This document shows, in pieces, positions 33,388 through 44,621 of a stretch of 64,000 bases of DNA (position 1 is its first letter; every line of letters begins with the position of its first letter). The notes beneath the pieces were generated by a model, which was not told the DNA's origin, searched no databases, and saw only the letters and a program-made list of their open reading frames with translations. Origin of the DNA: Marinobacter salinus (GTDB lineage Bacteria; Pseudomonadota; Gammaproteobacteria; Pseudomonadales; Oleiphilaceae); NCBI RefSeq assembly GCF_001854125.1, contig NZ_CP017715.1, positions 1,550,001-1,614,000 on the forward strand, read 5' to 3'. The translations under genes and the position numbers were made by a program.

Positions 33388-33501
33388 AATTGGGGCAAAC
33401 GAAATTTAACCTCTCACTGAGCGTCTCTAAAACAACGCTACGCACGGGGAGATATCGATAAGGACGAATATGATCAAAAGCGCCGTGACCTGGAGGATTA
33501 A

Positions 33502-33834
33502 TCAAGTCCGCGAGGACAGGGACCGTCCAAAGTGCAGAACTCGAGCATTTTTCCGCGCCGTTGGAACATCAGGGCGCCGCTGCGCCAGCAGGGCCTCTTG
33601 TAGAGCAAGAAACGAGTCGTGCATCATGGCCTGAATATCCAGTAGCGCTTTCATGGGACTACCGGCTATCCGTCGCCGAGCCTCAATCACAAACTGAAGA
33701 CCGCGAAGCCGGCGCTGGTTGCGCTCCGAGCTGCCGCGAATACAGTCATCAATCAATTCCGCACGTAACCTCTCAAAGCCTTCCGGGTCACGGTGAGCCA
33801 GATCCTTGAGCTCATCGAACGTGGGCATATTCAT
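33502..33834 (-). CDS. DUF3135 domain protein
   Basis: A 110-residue cytoplasmic protein matching the DUF3135 pattern: N-terminal MPTFDELKDLAHRDPEGFE, then an Arg-rich helix (RRLRGLQFVIEARRRIA) and PMKALLDIQAMMHDSF. Strong GGAGG six bases before the ATG. Function of the family is unknown. Confidence 0.75.
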   Translation of the reverse strand: MNMPTFDELKDLAHRDPEGFERLRAELIDDCIRGSSERNQRRLRGLQFVIEARRRIAGSPMKALLDIQAMMHDSFLALQEALLAQRRPDVPTARKNARVLHFGRSLSSRT

Positions 33835-33914
33835 AATTTCCTCCTCCCTGGATTCAATTACTCAGTTACTCAGTGCAGCACCACTCGCATTAAAAGCCCC
33901 TGTAACCCTCGTTC

Positions 33915-33945
33915 AACAGTCCGGAAACCAGACTGTTTTTTTTCT
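33915..33945 (+). terminator. Strong plus-strand terminator without a matching gene
   Basis: AACAGTC (33915-33921) and GACTGTT (33931-33937) with a run of eight T. It points in the + direction, but the nearest annotated upstream gene is on the - strand. It may end an unannotated small RNA (see findings). Confidence 0.6.
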
Positions 33946-34032
33946 GCGTTTTTTTATTTTAGTAAAGCCTTGAATGGTTCCGTAATCAAACCTATCTTCG
34001 AGCGACATCCAACCTACTTCCTGCCGCGAACA

Positions 34033-34053
34033 GGAAGCCGGGACAGATCGATC
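34033..34053 (+). repeat. R2-like repeat copy
   Basis: GAAGCCGGGACAGATCGATC keeps the CCGGGACAGAT core of the R2 repeats. It lies 20 bases before the HAD phosphatase start. Confidence 0.4.
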
Positions 34054-34072
34054 GACAAGAAGGCAAAAGACG

Positions 34073-34897
34073 ATGCAATGCGCCCTGGTTTACGACTTCG
34101 ACGGCACCCTCGCCCGAGGCAACTGCGCCGAACATGGCCTGATGCCAACCCTCGGCCTGAGCGAAAACTCGGACTTCTGGCCCGAGGTGAACCGTAAGAA
34201 CTTTGAACGGGACGGCGACGAGATACTCACCTACCTTGGGGAACTGGCAAAGCGCGCCCGCGATGTGGGTATGCACGATGAGCTGACGCCTGACAGGCTG
34301 CGCGTGCATGGCCAGTCCATTCCCCTGTTTCCCGGTGTGGAGGGCTGGTTTGATGCCATCAATCGCTTTGCCAGCGACCAGGGTATAGCGCTGAGCCATT
34401 ACATCGTCTCAAGCGGGCTGGAGGAGATGATTCGCGGAACGCCGGTGGCGAAGCATTTCAAGAAGATCTTCGGCTGTCGCTACCACTACGATGAAACCAC
34501 CGGGCACGCCAAATGGCCCGCCGTCGCGATCGACTACACCACCAAGACCCAGTACCTGTTTCGCATCAACAAGGGCATCGAAAACAGCTGGGATAACGTG
34601 ACCATCAATAAATACCTTGAGCCCCTGGAGCGCCCTTTTCCCTTCGACCACGTTATCTATATCGGTGACGGAGACACCGACATTCCGGCGATGAAGATGG
34701 TCAAAGCCCAAGGCGGTTGCAGCATTGCGGTGTTCGATGGTGAAAAATGGGGCGAGCAGACAACGCAGGAGAAGATCGAGAAGCTGATCTCTGAAGAGAG
34801 GGCAAACTATGTGGTGCAGGGAGACTACTCTACAGGCAGTCAGCTGGATGTTACTGTCAGGGGAATCCTCAGACTGTACAAACGAAAATATGGCTGA
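34073..34897 (+). CDS. HAD-superfamily hydrolase
   Basis: A 274-residue haloacid-dehalogenase-fold phosphatase. Motif I VYDFDGTLARG (Asp8 and Asp10), motif II SSG (about residue 122), motif III Lys in the region 150-190 and motif IV YIGDGDTDIPAM (about 199-210). The cap domain between motifs I and II resembles that of phosphoserine-phosphatase-like enzymes. No partner gene in an operon. Substrate unknown. Confidence 0.82.
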   Translation: MQCALVYDFDGTLARGNCAEHGLMPTLGLSENSDFWPEVNRKNFERDGDEILTYLGELAKRARDVGMHDELTPDRLRVHGQSIPLFPGVEGWFDAINRFASDQGIALSHYIVSSGLEEMIRGTPVAKHFKKIFGCRYHYDETTGHAKWPAVAIDYTTKTQYLFRINKGIENSWDNVTINKYLEPLERPFPFDHVIYIGDGDTDIPAMKMVKAQGGCSIAVFDGEKWGEQTTQEKIEKLISEERANYVVQGDYSTGSQLDVTVRGILRLYKRKYG

Positions 34898-35026
34898 CTC
34901 TCAGAGCAAAGCTGGCGACTGCTAATTGTCTTACCAATACCGGCAGAATGCTAATGAACACCCAGGGTCTCGAAATGCCATTTACCTCTTGAATGCATTC
35001 ACAGGCAACAACGATCAAGGCACATT

Positions 35027-36046
35027 GTGTTTCCATCCCTCACAGCAAGCATTATCACATTTACGATCAGTGCCGTGGTCATCGTCACCGCGGGCAGTCG
35101 CCTGGCAAGAGTTGCGGATGAACTGGCGGACCGGACCGGCTTGGGCGAGGCATTGTTCGGGATTTTTTTGCTGGCAGGGGTAACTTCATTGCCCGACTTC
35201 GCGGCCACTCTGAGCGCAGCATTGGATTCCAGGCCGGACCTTGCCATGAGTAATATCATGGGAAGCATGGCCGCGAACCTGGTATTTCTCGGCATAGCGG
35301 ATGTAATTTATCGCAGGGCGAATCTGGAGCACGCTGCCGCTTCCCCTACAAACCTGATGCTTGCGGCGTTGCTGATTGTGCTGTTGGCACTGCCATTGAT
35401 TTCGATGGCAGGTCCGGCAATTTCCCTTTGGGGCCTGCACCCCGTTACCCCGGTGATCGTAGCAGCGTATTTATTCGGATTGCATCTGGTTCGCCGAACC
35501 GATAACAAACCCATGTGGTTCCCCCGCCTCACCCGCCAGACCGTTCCAGACAAACCCAAACATTACCTCAGCGGCGGCCTGGCCATGGCCTGGCTCAACT
35601 TCACCGCACTGGCCGTCGTAACCGGTATAGCCGGCTGGGTGGTGATGGAGAGTGCCAAGAGCATCAGTGACCAGACCGGGCTCTCCGAAACCCTGATCGG
35701 CGGCCTGTTCACGGCACTCGCCACCTCCTCGCCCGAACTGGTCACGACCATTGCAGCCATTCGTCGGGGTGCGCTTACGCTCGCAGTGAGTAATATCTTT
35801 GGCACCAATTGCTTTAATATGCTGGTGGTGGCCGCGGCTGATGTTGGCTACCCGGGTGGTTCCATCTACCATGACATCACACCAATACAGATGACCTGGG
35901 GCCTGGTCAGCATCCTGATGACAGCCATTCTGTTGATGGGGATGGTCAGGCGGGAGCTCTATGGCATTGGCCGGATCGGCTTTGAGAGCGCCCTGATATT
36001 GCTGATTTACACTGTAACGCTGTCTATTGTAGTCGCAAGTGGCTGA
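35027..36046 (+). CDS. Sodium/calcium (CaCA-family) antiporter
   Basis: A 339-residue membrane antiporter with ten or so helices and the two inverted alpha-repeats of the CaCA superfamily: GVTSLPDFAATLSAALDSRP (first, with Pro-Asp in place of the usual Pro-Glu) and ALATSSPELVTTIAAIRRG (second). GTG start with AAGG six bases upstream. Exchanges a cation, probably Ca2+, for Na+ or H+. The Asp in the first repeat may alter ion preference. Confidence 0.82.
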   Translation: MFPSLTASIITFTISAVVIVTAGSRLARVADELADRTGLGEALFGIFLLAGVTSLPDFAATLSAALDSRPDLAMSNIMGSMAANLVFLGIADVIYRRANLEHAAASPTNLMLAALLIVLLALPLISMAGPAISLWGLHPVTPVIVAAYLFGLHLVRRTDNKPMWFPRLTRQTVPDKPKHYLSGGLAMAWLNFTALAVVTGIAGWVVMESAKSISDQTGLSETLIGGLFTALATSSPELVTTIAAIRRGALTLAVSNIFGTNCFNMLVVAAADVGYPGGSIYHDITPIQMTWGLVSILMTAILLMGMVRRELYGIGRIGFESALILLIYTVTLSIVVASG

Positions 36047-36112
36047 ATGACTGGAAGGGCCGGAGGGGGTCACTATCAACCCCGGATCCATTACCTGATA
36101 AGGATGTTTCTG

Positions 36113-36808
36113 ATGAAGACCATTGGCCTACTGGGTGGCATGAGCTGGGAATCCACTCAAACCTATTACCAGCTGATCAACCAGGGAGTAAATGCCAGGC
36201 TTGGCGGTCTTCATTCCGCAAAACTCATTCTATACAGCGTAGATTTCGCCGAGATCGAAACCCTTCAGCACCAGGGCGATTGGGGCAAAACCGCCGAGAT
36301 ACTCTGCGATGCTGCATTGTCTCTCCAGAGAGCAGGTGCCGAGCTTCTGCTCATCTGTACCAATACTATGCACAAGGTCGCGCCTGCCATTGAGAACGCT
36401 CTCGACATCCCTCTGCTACACATAGCGGATGCCACCGCCGGGGTGCTGAAACAGGACGGCATTACCAGAATCGGCCTGCTGGGGACGCGATTCACCATGG
36501 ACCAGGATTTTTACCGCAAGCGCCTGGAACAGGCTGGCATTGAAGTGGTCACGCCAGATGAGTCCCAGAAGGCGGTTGTACACCGAGTCATCTACGAAGA
36601 GCTGTGCCGGGGGAAAGTTAACCCGGCCTCCAAGGAGGCCTACCTTGATATTGTGGCCTCCCTGGCGGGTCGGGGCGCGCAGGGAGTCATTCTCGGGTGC
36701 ACGGAAATCGGCCTGTTGATCGGGCAAACGGATACATCCGTTGCTCTCTACGACACGACGAAAATCCATGCCGCCATTGCCGTGGATCGCACACTCGAAG
36801 GTCTGTGA
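36113..36808 (+). CDS. Aspartate/glutamate racemase family protein
   Basis: A 231-residue cofactor-independent racemase of the Asp/Glu/hydantoin racemase family (YgeA-like). The two catalytic cysteines are in LLICTNTMHKVA (about residue 83) and GVILGCTEIGLLI (about residue 194); the N-terminal IGLLGGMSWEST is the substrate loop. ATG at 36113 is preferred for AAGGA eight bases upstream. Substrate among Asp, Glu or other D/L amino acids not determined. Confidence 0.85.
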   Translation: MKTIGLLGGMSWESTQTYYQLINQGVNARLGGLHSAKLILYSVDFAEIETLQHQGDWGKTAEILCDAALSLQRAGAELLLICTNTMHKVAPAIENALDIPLLHIADATAGVLKQDGITRIGLLGTRFTMDQDFYRKRLEQAGIEVVTPDESQKAVVHRVIYEELCRGKVNPASKEAYLDIVASLAGRGAQGVILGCTEIGLLIGQTDTSVALYDTTKIHAAIAVDRTLEGL

Positions 36809-36885
36809 ACCCCCCATCGTAAATGGCGCAAAATGACGCCACCGAAAGCGTCTGGTCGCAATTAATCATGCGTTCTGCCCGAGTC

Positions 36886-38943
36886 TTAAACTGCCTCAGC
36901 CTCTTTGCTGGCCGCAAGCTCTCGAACCCGTTCGAAATCCTCTTCGGTAAAGACGCCATTCACGCCGGAAATCGCGGCCAGCTTCATACCGTGCTTGAGG
37001 CCGACTTTGTATATCTCCCGAACCTTTTCCCATTCAATATTGCGACCCAGGGTGAAGTTCTCAAACTTGCCTTCCAGCGCAAGCACAATCGTCTCCGCAA
37101 GACAGGCATAGGCAATACCTTTCGGCAAACCTATGTCTTTCATTATGACGTCGCCGGGGAGCTGGATCTCGCCTGATTCAATCACCAGCACATCCGGCCG
37201 TTTGGCCACATCCTCGGCAGAAATGTCCAGGGGACGGGCAACGTCGGTGATAACGCAACCGGGTTTTACCTTCATGATATCAAGAATGCGTTTTCCGGCA
37301 CCGGAGGTGGCCGTCACAATCATGTCCATGTCGGCAACGTCCCGATCAGCAGAACCTGCCACGTGGACAATGGCGCCTTCGGTCTCCTGCTCGATACTCT
37401 CTTTCAGAGCCAACAGTTTCGCCGGCTCCGGCGCAGCCAGGTAGATCTCATCCACCGCCTTGGCCAGCAAGCGCGCACAGACCGAGCCAATCGCACCCGT
37501 TGCACCGACCACCATGGCCTTGCCGGCCATCTTGCCGCTCTCGCCAATATGGACACGGCCAATTTTCCGAACCGCGTCATGCGCAGCCCAGAGCGCTCCA
37601 GAGGCGCTGTAACTGTTGCCTGTGGTAATCGGCAGAGGTGCCCGTTTTGCAACGGTTATGCCAGCATCGCCAACCACTTTGGTAAAGGCCCCCAGCCCCA
37701 TAATCTGGGCACCGAGCTTTTTCGCCAGTTTGGCGGCCGCCAGCAACCTGCTGTACGTGAACTCCGGGCCATGGGCCATGATTTCCCGTGGAGTTCCGCC
37801 GACGGTAATCAACCAACCTTCCACCTCATCTCCCGTGGGCGAGGTAATACCGGATACTTTTGAATAGAGAAATGGCGGCGTATACGCCACGGCCTTTTCC
37901 ACGAGGTTCATAACCACAGGCGGCGACACATTAGCAATCCAGTCCAGGGGTGGCGTCTTGGTGAGGTACTGCTGAGACAGCGGGTGGATCACAAAGGCAA
38001 AGCGGTTTACGCGGCGATAGCCATTCGGGTACAGAATCCGGGGCTCCACACCAAGCTGTTCAATCACGTCCAGGTAATCATCAGGGCTAAGCTGTTCCGG
38101 TGTCCTTGAGAGCGCGGCGCTGATCATCGCTTCCATAACGTTGACACCAATGGGCCGACCCTCCAGCCAAGGACTGTAATCCACCACCATCGCGACCTTG
38201 CGCGAGCGCATCCAGTCGAGCGCAGCGTCTGTCACCCTGGAGGTGATGATGGTTTTGCCATCCAGCTCCTTCTGGCTGAACGCTTCCAGATCACCAACAG
38301 CTCCTACAATAACGTGCGAGTCCCGAACAGCGTGGTGCAAAGACCCTTTCACCAGCCCCTCGCCAAGGCGGTAAATCGGGTTTCGCAGAACAGTCTCCAC
38401 CATCTTTACAGCCGTTGGCCGGAACATGATCGGGGCCGTCAGGGAAGTATAGCTTTCAAGCTGTTTCAGGGACGTAAGCATTCGTGGAACGCCAAAGTCC
38501 ATGTAGGGGTCTGCGAAAAACAGGTTTTCGGTGTGCTCCGCCAGTGATCTGGCGATCCGGTAGCCGGCCTGTCCATTCATAAAAAGAACCCGCGCATTAT
38601 CAAAGAAATGCCCGAGTTCAGATTGAGTATGGCGCACAGCCCATTCCTGAAGAATACCACGCAGCCCCGCCCCGGTGGTCACCGACTTGTCCGGAACACA
38701 GGCTTCAAGGCGTGCCGTTTCCGGATGTTCCAGCTGTTCCCGACCTACCTGATAGTGGTCGTGGATCATACTCAGACCGATGGCATCAGCCTGGTCCCGA
38801 ACCGAGTCCAGGACCGACTCGGCATGGGAAAGATCACCGTCGGTGCCGATCCGGATAATCCGGAAGGGCTGGCCAAGAAATTCCGTTTCCAGGTCGTAGT
38901 CGTACTCTGAGGACCCCTGGCTGACACTGACCACCGTTTTCAT
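36886..38943 (-). CDS. Long-chain acyl-ACP/CoA reductase-like protein with large N-terminal extension
   Basis: A 685-residue protein. The C-terminal half (about 405-685) resembles cyanobacterial acyl-ACP reductase (AAR, about 340 residues), which makes fatty aldehydes. It has the LGLGAF-type segment (416-421), TTGNSYSA (440-447), the NAD(P)H-binding GATGAIG (480-486) and a cysteine in AYACLAET (Cys614), aligned with the acylated cysteine of AAR. It ends with WEKVREIYKVGLKHGMK, also AAR-like. The N-terminal 350 residues are not in cyanobacterial AAR and contain a second alpha/beta region (HVIVGAVGDLEAFSQKE, 210-226). The family resemblance is by eye; it could equally be a dehydrogenase of unknown substrate. 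It is monocistronic, divergent from fructose aldolase. Confidence 0.6.
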   Translation of the reverse strand: MKTVVSVSQGSSEYDYDLETEFLGQPFRIIRIGTDGDLSHAESVLDSVRDQADAIGLSMIHDHYQVGREQLEHPETARLEACVPDKSVTTGAGLRGILQEWAVRHTQSELGHFFDNARVLFMNGQAGYRIARSLAEHTENLFFADPYMDFGVPRMLTSLKQLESYTSLTAPIMFRPTAVKMVETVLRNPIYRLGEGLVKGSLHHAVRDSHVIVGAVGDLEAFSQKELDGKTIITSRVTDAALDWMRSRKVAMVVDYSPWLEGRPIGVNVMEAMISAALSRTPEQLSPDDYLDVIEQLGVEPRILYPNGYRRVNRFAFVIHPLSQQYLTKTPPLDWIANVSPPVVMNLVEKAVAYTPPFLYSKVSGITSPTGDEVEGWLITVGGTPREIMAHGPEFTYSRLLAAAKLAKKLGAQIMGLGAFTKVVGDAGITVAKRAPLPITTGNSYSASGALWAAHDAVRKIGRVHIGESGKMAGKAMVVGATGAIGSVCARLLAKAVDEIYLAAPEPAKLLALKESIEQETEGAIVHVAGSADRDVADMDMIVTATSGAGKRILDIMKVKPGCVITDVARPLDISAEDVAKRPDVLVIESGEIQLPGDVIMKDIGLPKGIAYACLAETIVLALEGKFENFTLGRNIEWEKVREIYKVGLKHGMKLAAISGVNGVFTEEDFERVRELAASKEAEAV

Positions 38944-39104
38944 AATTCAGTCCTTTGTATTCCTGTTGTTATATTTACTAGCGTAAAACATGAAGACCAC
39001 CCTTGCCTTAGCCCAGATCAAATTCCCGTCGCCGGTTGACGGTCTACAATAAAAACAGTATCGCTCGGTATCACGAAACCGGACTATAGATAACAGGAGC
39101 CGAC

Positions 39105-40118
39105 ATGAGCATTCAGGACGAACTGACCACGACCATTCAGGATCTTGTCCAGCCTGGCAAAGGTATTCTGGCGGCGGACGAAAGCCATCCTACGATTGCC
39201 AAACGTTTCAAAGCAGTGGATGTTGAATCCACAGAAGAAAACCGCCGCGAATACAGAAGCCTGATTCTCTCTGCACCAGGGCTAGGAGACTTTATCAGTG
39301 GCGTTATTCTGTTCGAGGAAACCCTCGGCCAGAACAGCCTGGATGAGGTGCCGATTCCGAAGCTGCTGGAGAGCCAGGGTATTGTGCCCGGCATCAAGGT
39401 GGACAAAGGCAAAAAGCCGTTGATCAATGCACCGGGCGATGAGATTACCTTTGGCCTGGATGGTCTCGATGACCGACTGGAAATATACAAGAACGCAGGC
39501 GCCCGGTTTGCCAAATGGCGTGACGTGTTCCATATCTCGGACACCCTGCCCTCTCGCCAGGCCATTGAAGCCAACGCCGAAATGCTGGCTCGGTACGCAG
39601 CGGTTTGCCAGTCCATGGGTATCGTGCCGATTGTCGAGCCGGAGGTCCTTATCGACGGAAACCACTCCATGGAACGCTGTGCGCAAGTCAGTGAGGCCGT
39701 GCTGAGAGAAGTGTTCCTTGCTCTGTATCGTCATGGCATAGAGCTGGAAACCATGATCTTGAAACCGAGCATGGTCACCCCGGGCAAGGAGTGCCCGAAA
39801 GCCTCCCCAGAGGAAGTAGCCGAGGCAACCATTAAGGTTTTCAGGCGGTCGGTACCGGCAGCCGTGCCGGGCATCAATTTCCTGTCCGGTGGCCAGACAC
39901 CGGAAGAAGCTACGCTGAACCTGAACGCGATTAACAGCGAAGGGGTCCAGCCTTGGGAGCTGAGCTTCTCCTACGGCCGCGCCTTGCAGGAACCGGCCCA
40001 GAAGGCGTGGGCAGGACACCTGGAAAACGGACCGGCCGCCCAGGAAGCGATGCTTAAACGGGCCAGGCTCAACAGCGCAGCCCGCTGGGGCACCTACACA
40101 CCGGACATGGAGAGCTGA
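39105..40118 (+). CDS. Class I fructose-bisphosphate aldolase
   Basis: A 337-residue Schiff-base aldolase of the animal/plant-like class I type, cleaving fructose 1,6-bisphosphate to glyceraldehyde 3-phosphate and dihydroxyacetone phosphate. GKGILAADESHPTIAKRF (about 18-35) is the phosphate-binding start; the Schiff-base lysine is in ETMILKPSMVTPG (Lys about 223); FLSGGQTPEEATLNLNAIN (about 260) follows. Ribosome site CAGGAG. Sits alone, divergent from the AAR-like gene. Complements the pfkB-type kinase gene elsewhere in the window. Confidence 0.93.
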   Translation: MSIQDELTTTIQDLVQPGKGILAADESHPTIAKRFKAVDVESTEENRREYRSLILSAPGLGDFISGVILFEETLGQNSLDEVPIPKLLESQGIVPGIKVDKGKKPLINAPGDEITFGLDGLDDRLEIYKNAGARFAKWRDVFHISDTLPSRQAIEANAEMLARYAAVCQSMGIVPIVEPEVLIDGNHSMERCAQVSEAVLREVFLALYRHGIELETMILKPSMVTPGKECPKASPEEVAEATIKVFRRSVPAAVPGINFLSGGQTPEEATLNLNAINSEGVQPWELSFSYGRALQEPAQKAWAGHLENGPAAQEAMLKRARLNSAARWGTYTPDMES

Positions 40119-40121
40119 TGT

Positions 40122-41111
40122 TCAATCACAGCCTGCGGAGCAGACGCCATCACCGTTGAACGCGAGGGTGCGTCCGCTCAGCGGGACATGCACAGGCACT
40201 TTGACCAGATCCCTGAACAGGGAGGTTTTCGTGCCCTGCTTCAATTCTCCGCCCGAGGTGGCCGGCTCGTTCGCATGTGACGCAATCACGGATTTCGGAT
40301 CAATGAGATCATTGACCACGTACGCCGCCTCCTTGGGCCCGGTAGTGAAAGTATCACCGATGTTCATGACCACCAGTTCGGCCCCGTAATGATCATTAAC
40401 GACCAGCTTCTGCTCGGCGGTTATGCCGGTATCGCCAGACAGATAGACCACCAGACCATTAGAGAACGTCAGCACGTAACCCGTCGGCGGCCCCACACTG
40501 GCACCAACGCCCGCGGCTTTCAGGTACTCCGCCAGCGGACCGGACAGAAATGAGGGAGAAACGCCGTTACTGTGTACTGCGGGCACAGTGGTAATGGCCA
40601 CACCGCCGACGTCCCGATCGCCACCGAATCGCACCAGCATCGAATTGGCAGGATCACCGCCCGCAGCTATGAGTTTGGTCGCAAAGAACGCCGGCATCTC
40701 ACTGCCAGTTACGATCTTGGCGCCTTTCTTTACCGCAATGTCCACGGTATTGGATTGTGGCAATGCCGACACGCCAGTGTCCGGAGAGGCGCAGGTACCC
40801 TGATTGGTCTCACTGATTCGCTGATCTCCAACGTGGTCTCCATGCATGTGAGACACCAGAATGACGTCTATCTTGCCCAGCCTCGGATCGTCCGGCCCGG
40901 CAACGGTTCGCCCGGCATCATAAAGAATACGTGTGCCATTCGGGTCTTCAAACACCAGAGCCCGGTCACGGCTGCAGAACTCGCCATCGTGACTGCCCAG
41001 TGGCGTGACCTTCACCACATGGTCATCAGCCAGTGCCGGCATGGCAGCACCGAGCATCAGACAGGCAACCGACGTTGCGCCAGCAAGGGTGCTTCGGAAA
41101 AATCGGTACAT
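40122..41111 (-). CDS. Exported MBL-fold metallo-hydrolase
   Basis: A 329-residue periplasmic metallo-beta-lactamase-fold hydrolase. Signal peptide to about residue 27 (AAMPALADD). The zinc-binding HxHxDH is SHMHGDHVG (about 85-93); later His and Asp ligands appear in AVHSNG and LSGDTG. It resembles UlaG/YcbX-like hydrolases rather than beta-lactamases. ATG at 41111 follows GAGGAGG. It overlaps nothing; dusC lies downstream of the start on the same strand. Substrate unknown. Confidence 0.82.
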   Translation of the reverse strand: MYRFFRSTLAGATSVACLMLGAAMPALADDHVVKVTPLGSHDGEFCSRDRALVFEDPNGTRILYDAGRTVAGPDDPRLGKIDVILVSHMHGDHVGDQRISETNQGTCASPDTGVSALPQSNTVDIAVKKGAKIVTGSEMPAFFATKLIAAGGDPANSMLVRFGGDRDVGGVAITTVPAVHSNGVSPSFLSGPLAEYLKAAGVGASVGPPTGYVLTFSNGLVVYLSGDTGITAEQKLVVNDHYGAELVVMNIGDTFTTGPKEAAYVVNDLIDPKSVIASHANEPATSGGELKQGTKTSLFRDLVKVPVHVPLSGRTLAFNGDGVCSAGCD

Positions 41112-41220
41112 GTTCTTCCTCCTCTCATCCATTTTCTTATTGGTACCCTTACGTATACGAACAACAACGTTATTGGTACCAGTGTAGTCAGCAGAAAGGA
41201 CTTGAGTCAGAACAGGCAGA

Positions 41221-42192
41221 TCAGGCCGCGCGCGAGCCGGTGACTGGCACCGGTTTCTCAAGGCAGGCTAGCATGGGAGCCACCTGCCGGATCTTGCGGG
41301 CCTCGGGCCAGAGAGCGTCTGCCTCGGCGAAACCCAGGCGCAGAAAATTCAGCCACTGCTTGACGCGGCCGGTCACATACCGGTCTTCCAGCCAGCCCTG
41401 AAGAACCATGGCATACTCACGAACCAGCGCCACGGCTTCCAGCCAGGTCATGTCCGCTACGGTTTCACCCAGCTGGCTAGCTTTGATCTGCCGGGCAAGG
41501 TCTGGCCGGGCGATAAGGCCCCGGCCGATCATGACATCGTCGCAACCGGACACCTCACGGCATCGCCAATAGTCCGCGACGGTCCAGATCTCGCCGTTGG
41601 CGATAATATGGGTGCTGACCGCTTCCCGTGCCCGGGCGATTTCCTCCCAGTAAGCCGGTGGCTTGTAACCATCCACCTTGCTGCGGGCATGGATGACAAT
41701 CTCCTCGGCACCGGCGGACTCAAGCGCTTGCGCACAGGCAACCCCCATGGACCGGTCGTCATACCCGAGGCGCATTTTGGCGGTTACCGGCACCTGCTTC
41801 GGCACTGCCTGGCGGACGGCGGCCATGATGTCATGCATCAGTTCCGGCTCCCGCATCAGTACACAGCCGCCTTTGTGCTTGTTCACGGTTTTCGCAGGAC
41901 AACCGAAATTGATATCGACCTGGGTTGCACCCAGTTCGGCGGCTTTAACACCGTGTCGCGCCATCTGGTATGGGTCCGAGCCAAGCAGCTGCAGTGCCAC
42001 GGGCGTGCCGACTTCGGTGAGCGACTGGTTGTGAAGTTCCGGGGCGTACTTGAAGAACACTCTCGGTGGCAGCATGCCGTGGGTCACGCGAACGAATTCC
42101 GTCACGCACCGGTCAATACCACCGACTTTGGTCAGTGTTTCACGGATAGGTGCATCAACCAGCCCTTCCATCGGGGCGAGAATAATTCGCAT
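41221..42192 (-). CDS. dusC: tRNA-dihydrouridine(16) synthase DusC
   Basis: Flavoenzyme (323 residues) that reduces uridine 16 of tRNA. LAPMEGLVDAPIRE at the N terminus (FMN site), VDINFGCPAKTVNKHKGG (about 90-107) with the catalytic Cys, and the FMN phosphate-binding GCDDVMIGRGLIARP (about 215) are present. NKHKGG is the DusC-type version. The start ATG at 42192 gives the standard MRIILAPMEG. A hairpin separates it from katG upstream. Confidence 0.9.
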   Translation of the reverse strand: MRIILAPMEGLVDAPIRETLTKVGGIDRCVTEFVRVTHGMLPPRVFFKYAPELHNQSLTEVGTPVALQLLGSDPYQMARHGVKAAELGATQVDINFGCPAKTVNKHKGGCVLMREPELMHDIMAAVRQAVPKQVPVTAKMRLGYDDRSMGVACAQALESAGAEEIVIHARSKVDGYKPPAYWEEIARAREAVSTHIIANGEIWTVADYWRCREVSGCDDVMIGRGLIARPDLARQIKASQLGETVADMTWLEAVALVREYAMVLQGWLEDRYVTGRVKQWLNFLRLGFAEADALWPEARKIRQVAPMLACLEKPVPVTGSRAA

Positions 42193-42284
42193 GGGTGCTC
42201 CAGCGGCAATCAAGATCTTCACGTTGAGACTGATCAAAAATCAGGCGGAGCGGGATTGTAAGGAATTTGGCGGGAAGTTGGTAG

Positions 42285-42312
42285 ATCGGCACCCCGTTTC
42301 CGGGGCGCCGAT
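42285..42312 (-). terminator. Hairpin after katG
   Basis: ATCGGC(A)CCCCG (42285-42296) pairs with CGGGG(C)GCCGAT (42301-42312), loop TTTC, between the katG stop and the dusC start. No T-run follows on the minus strand, so strength is uncertain. Confidence 0.5.
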
Positions 42313-42329
42313 TCAATTACTTTCAGGTT

Positions 42330-44534
<2,205 letters not shown>

Positions 44535-44557
44535 CTACTTTGATGTTGGCATCACTA

Positions 44558-44563
44558 ACTATA
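44558..44563 (-). promoter_or_regulatory. Candidate -10 box of katG
   Basis: TATAGT on the minus strand about 57 bases before the katG start; no clear -35 box, as usual for activator-dependent promoters. Confidence 0.35.
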
Positions 44564-44606
44564 GGCCAGAAAAAACACGCTGCTCTGAGTATTTCCAATG
44601 CCCCGC

Positions 44607-44621
44607 ATAGCGAATACCTAT
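44607..44621. promoter_or_regulatory. OxyR-like operator half upstream of katG
   Basis: ATAGCGAATACCTAT is an exact ATAG-N7-CTAT unit, half of the four-part OxyR motif as I know it; the adjoining unit is degenerate (CAAT in place). It sits just upstream of the -10-like box, where OxyR activates. Confidence 0.45.

Noticed and set aside
36886..38943. Marinobacter fatty acyl-CoA reductase (FAR)
   Set aside because: FAR proteins carry the extended GxxGFLG dinucleotide motif and YxxxK site; here the motifs are those of acyl-ACP reductase instead.
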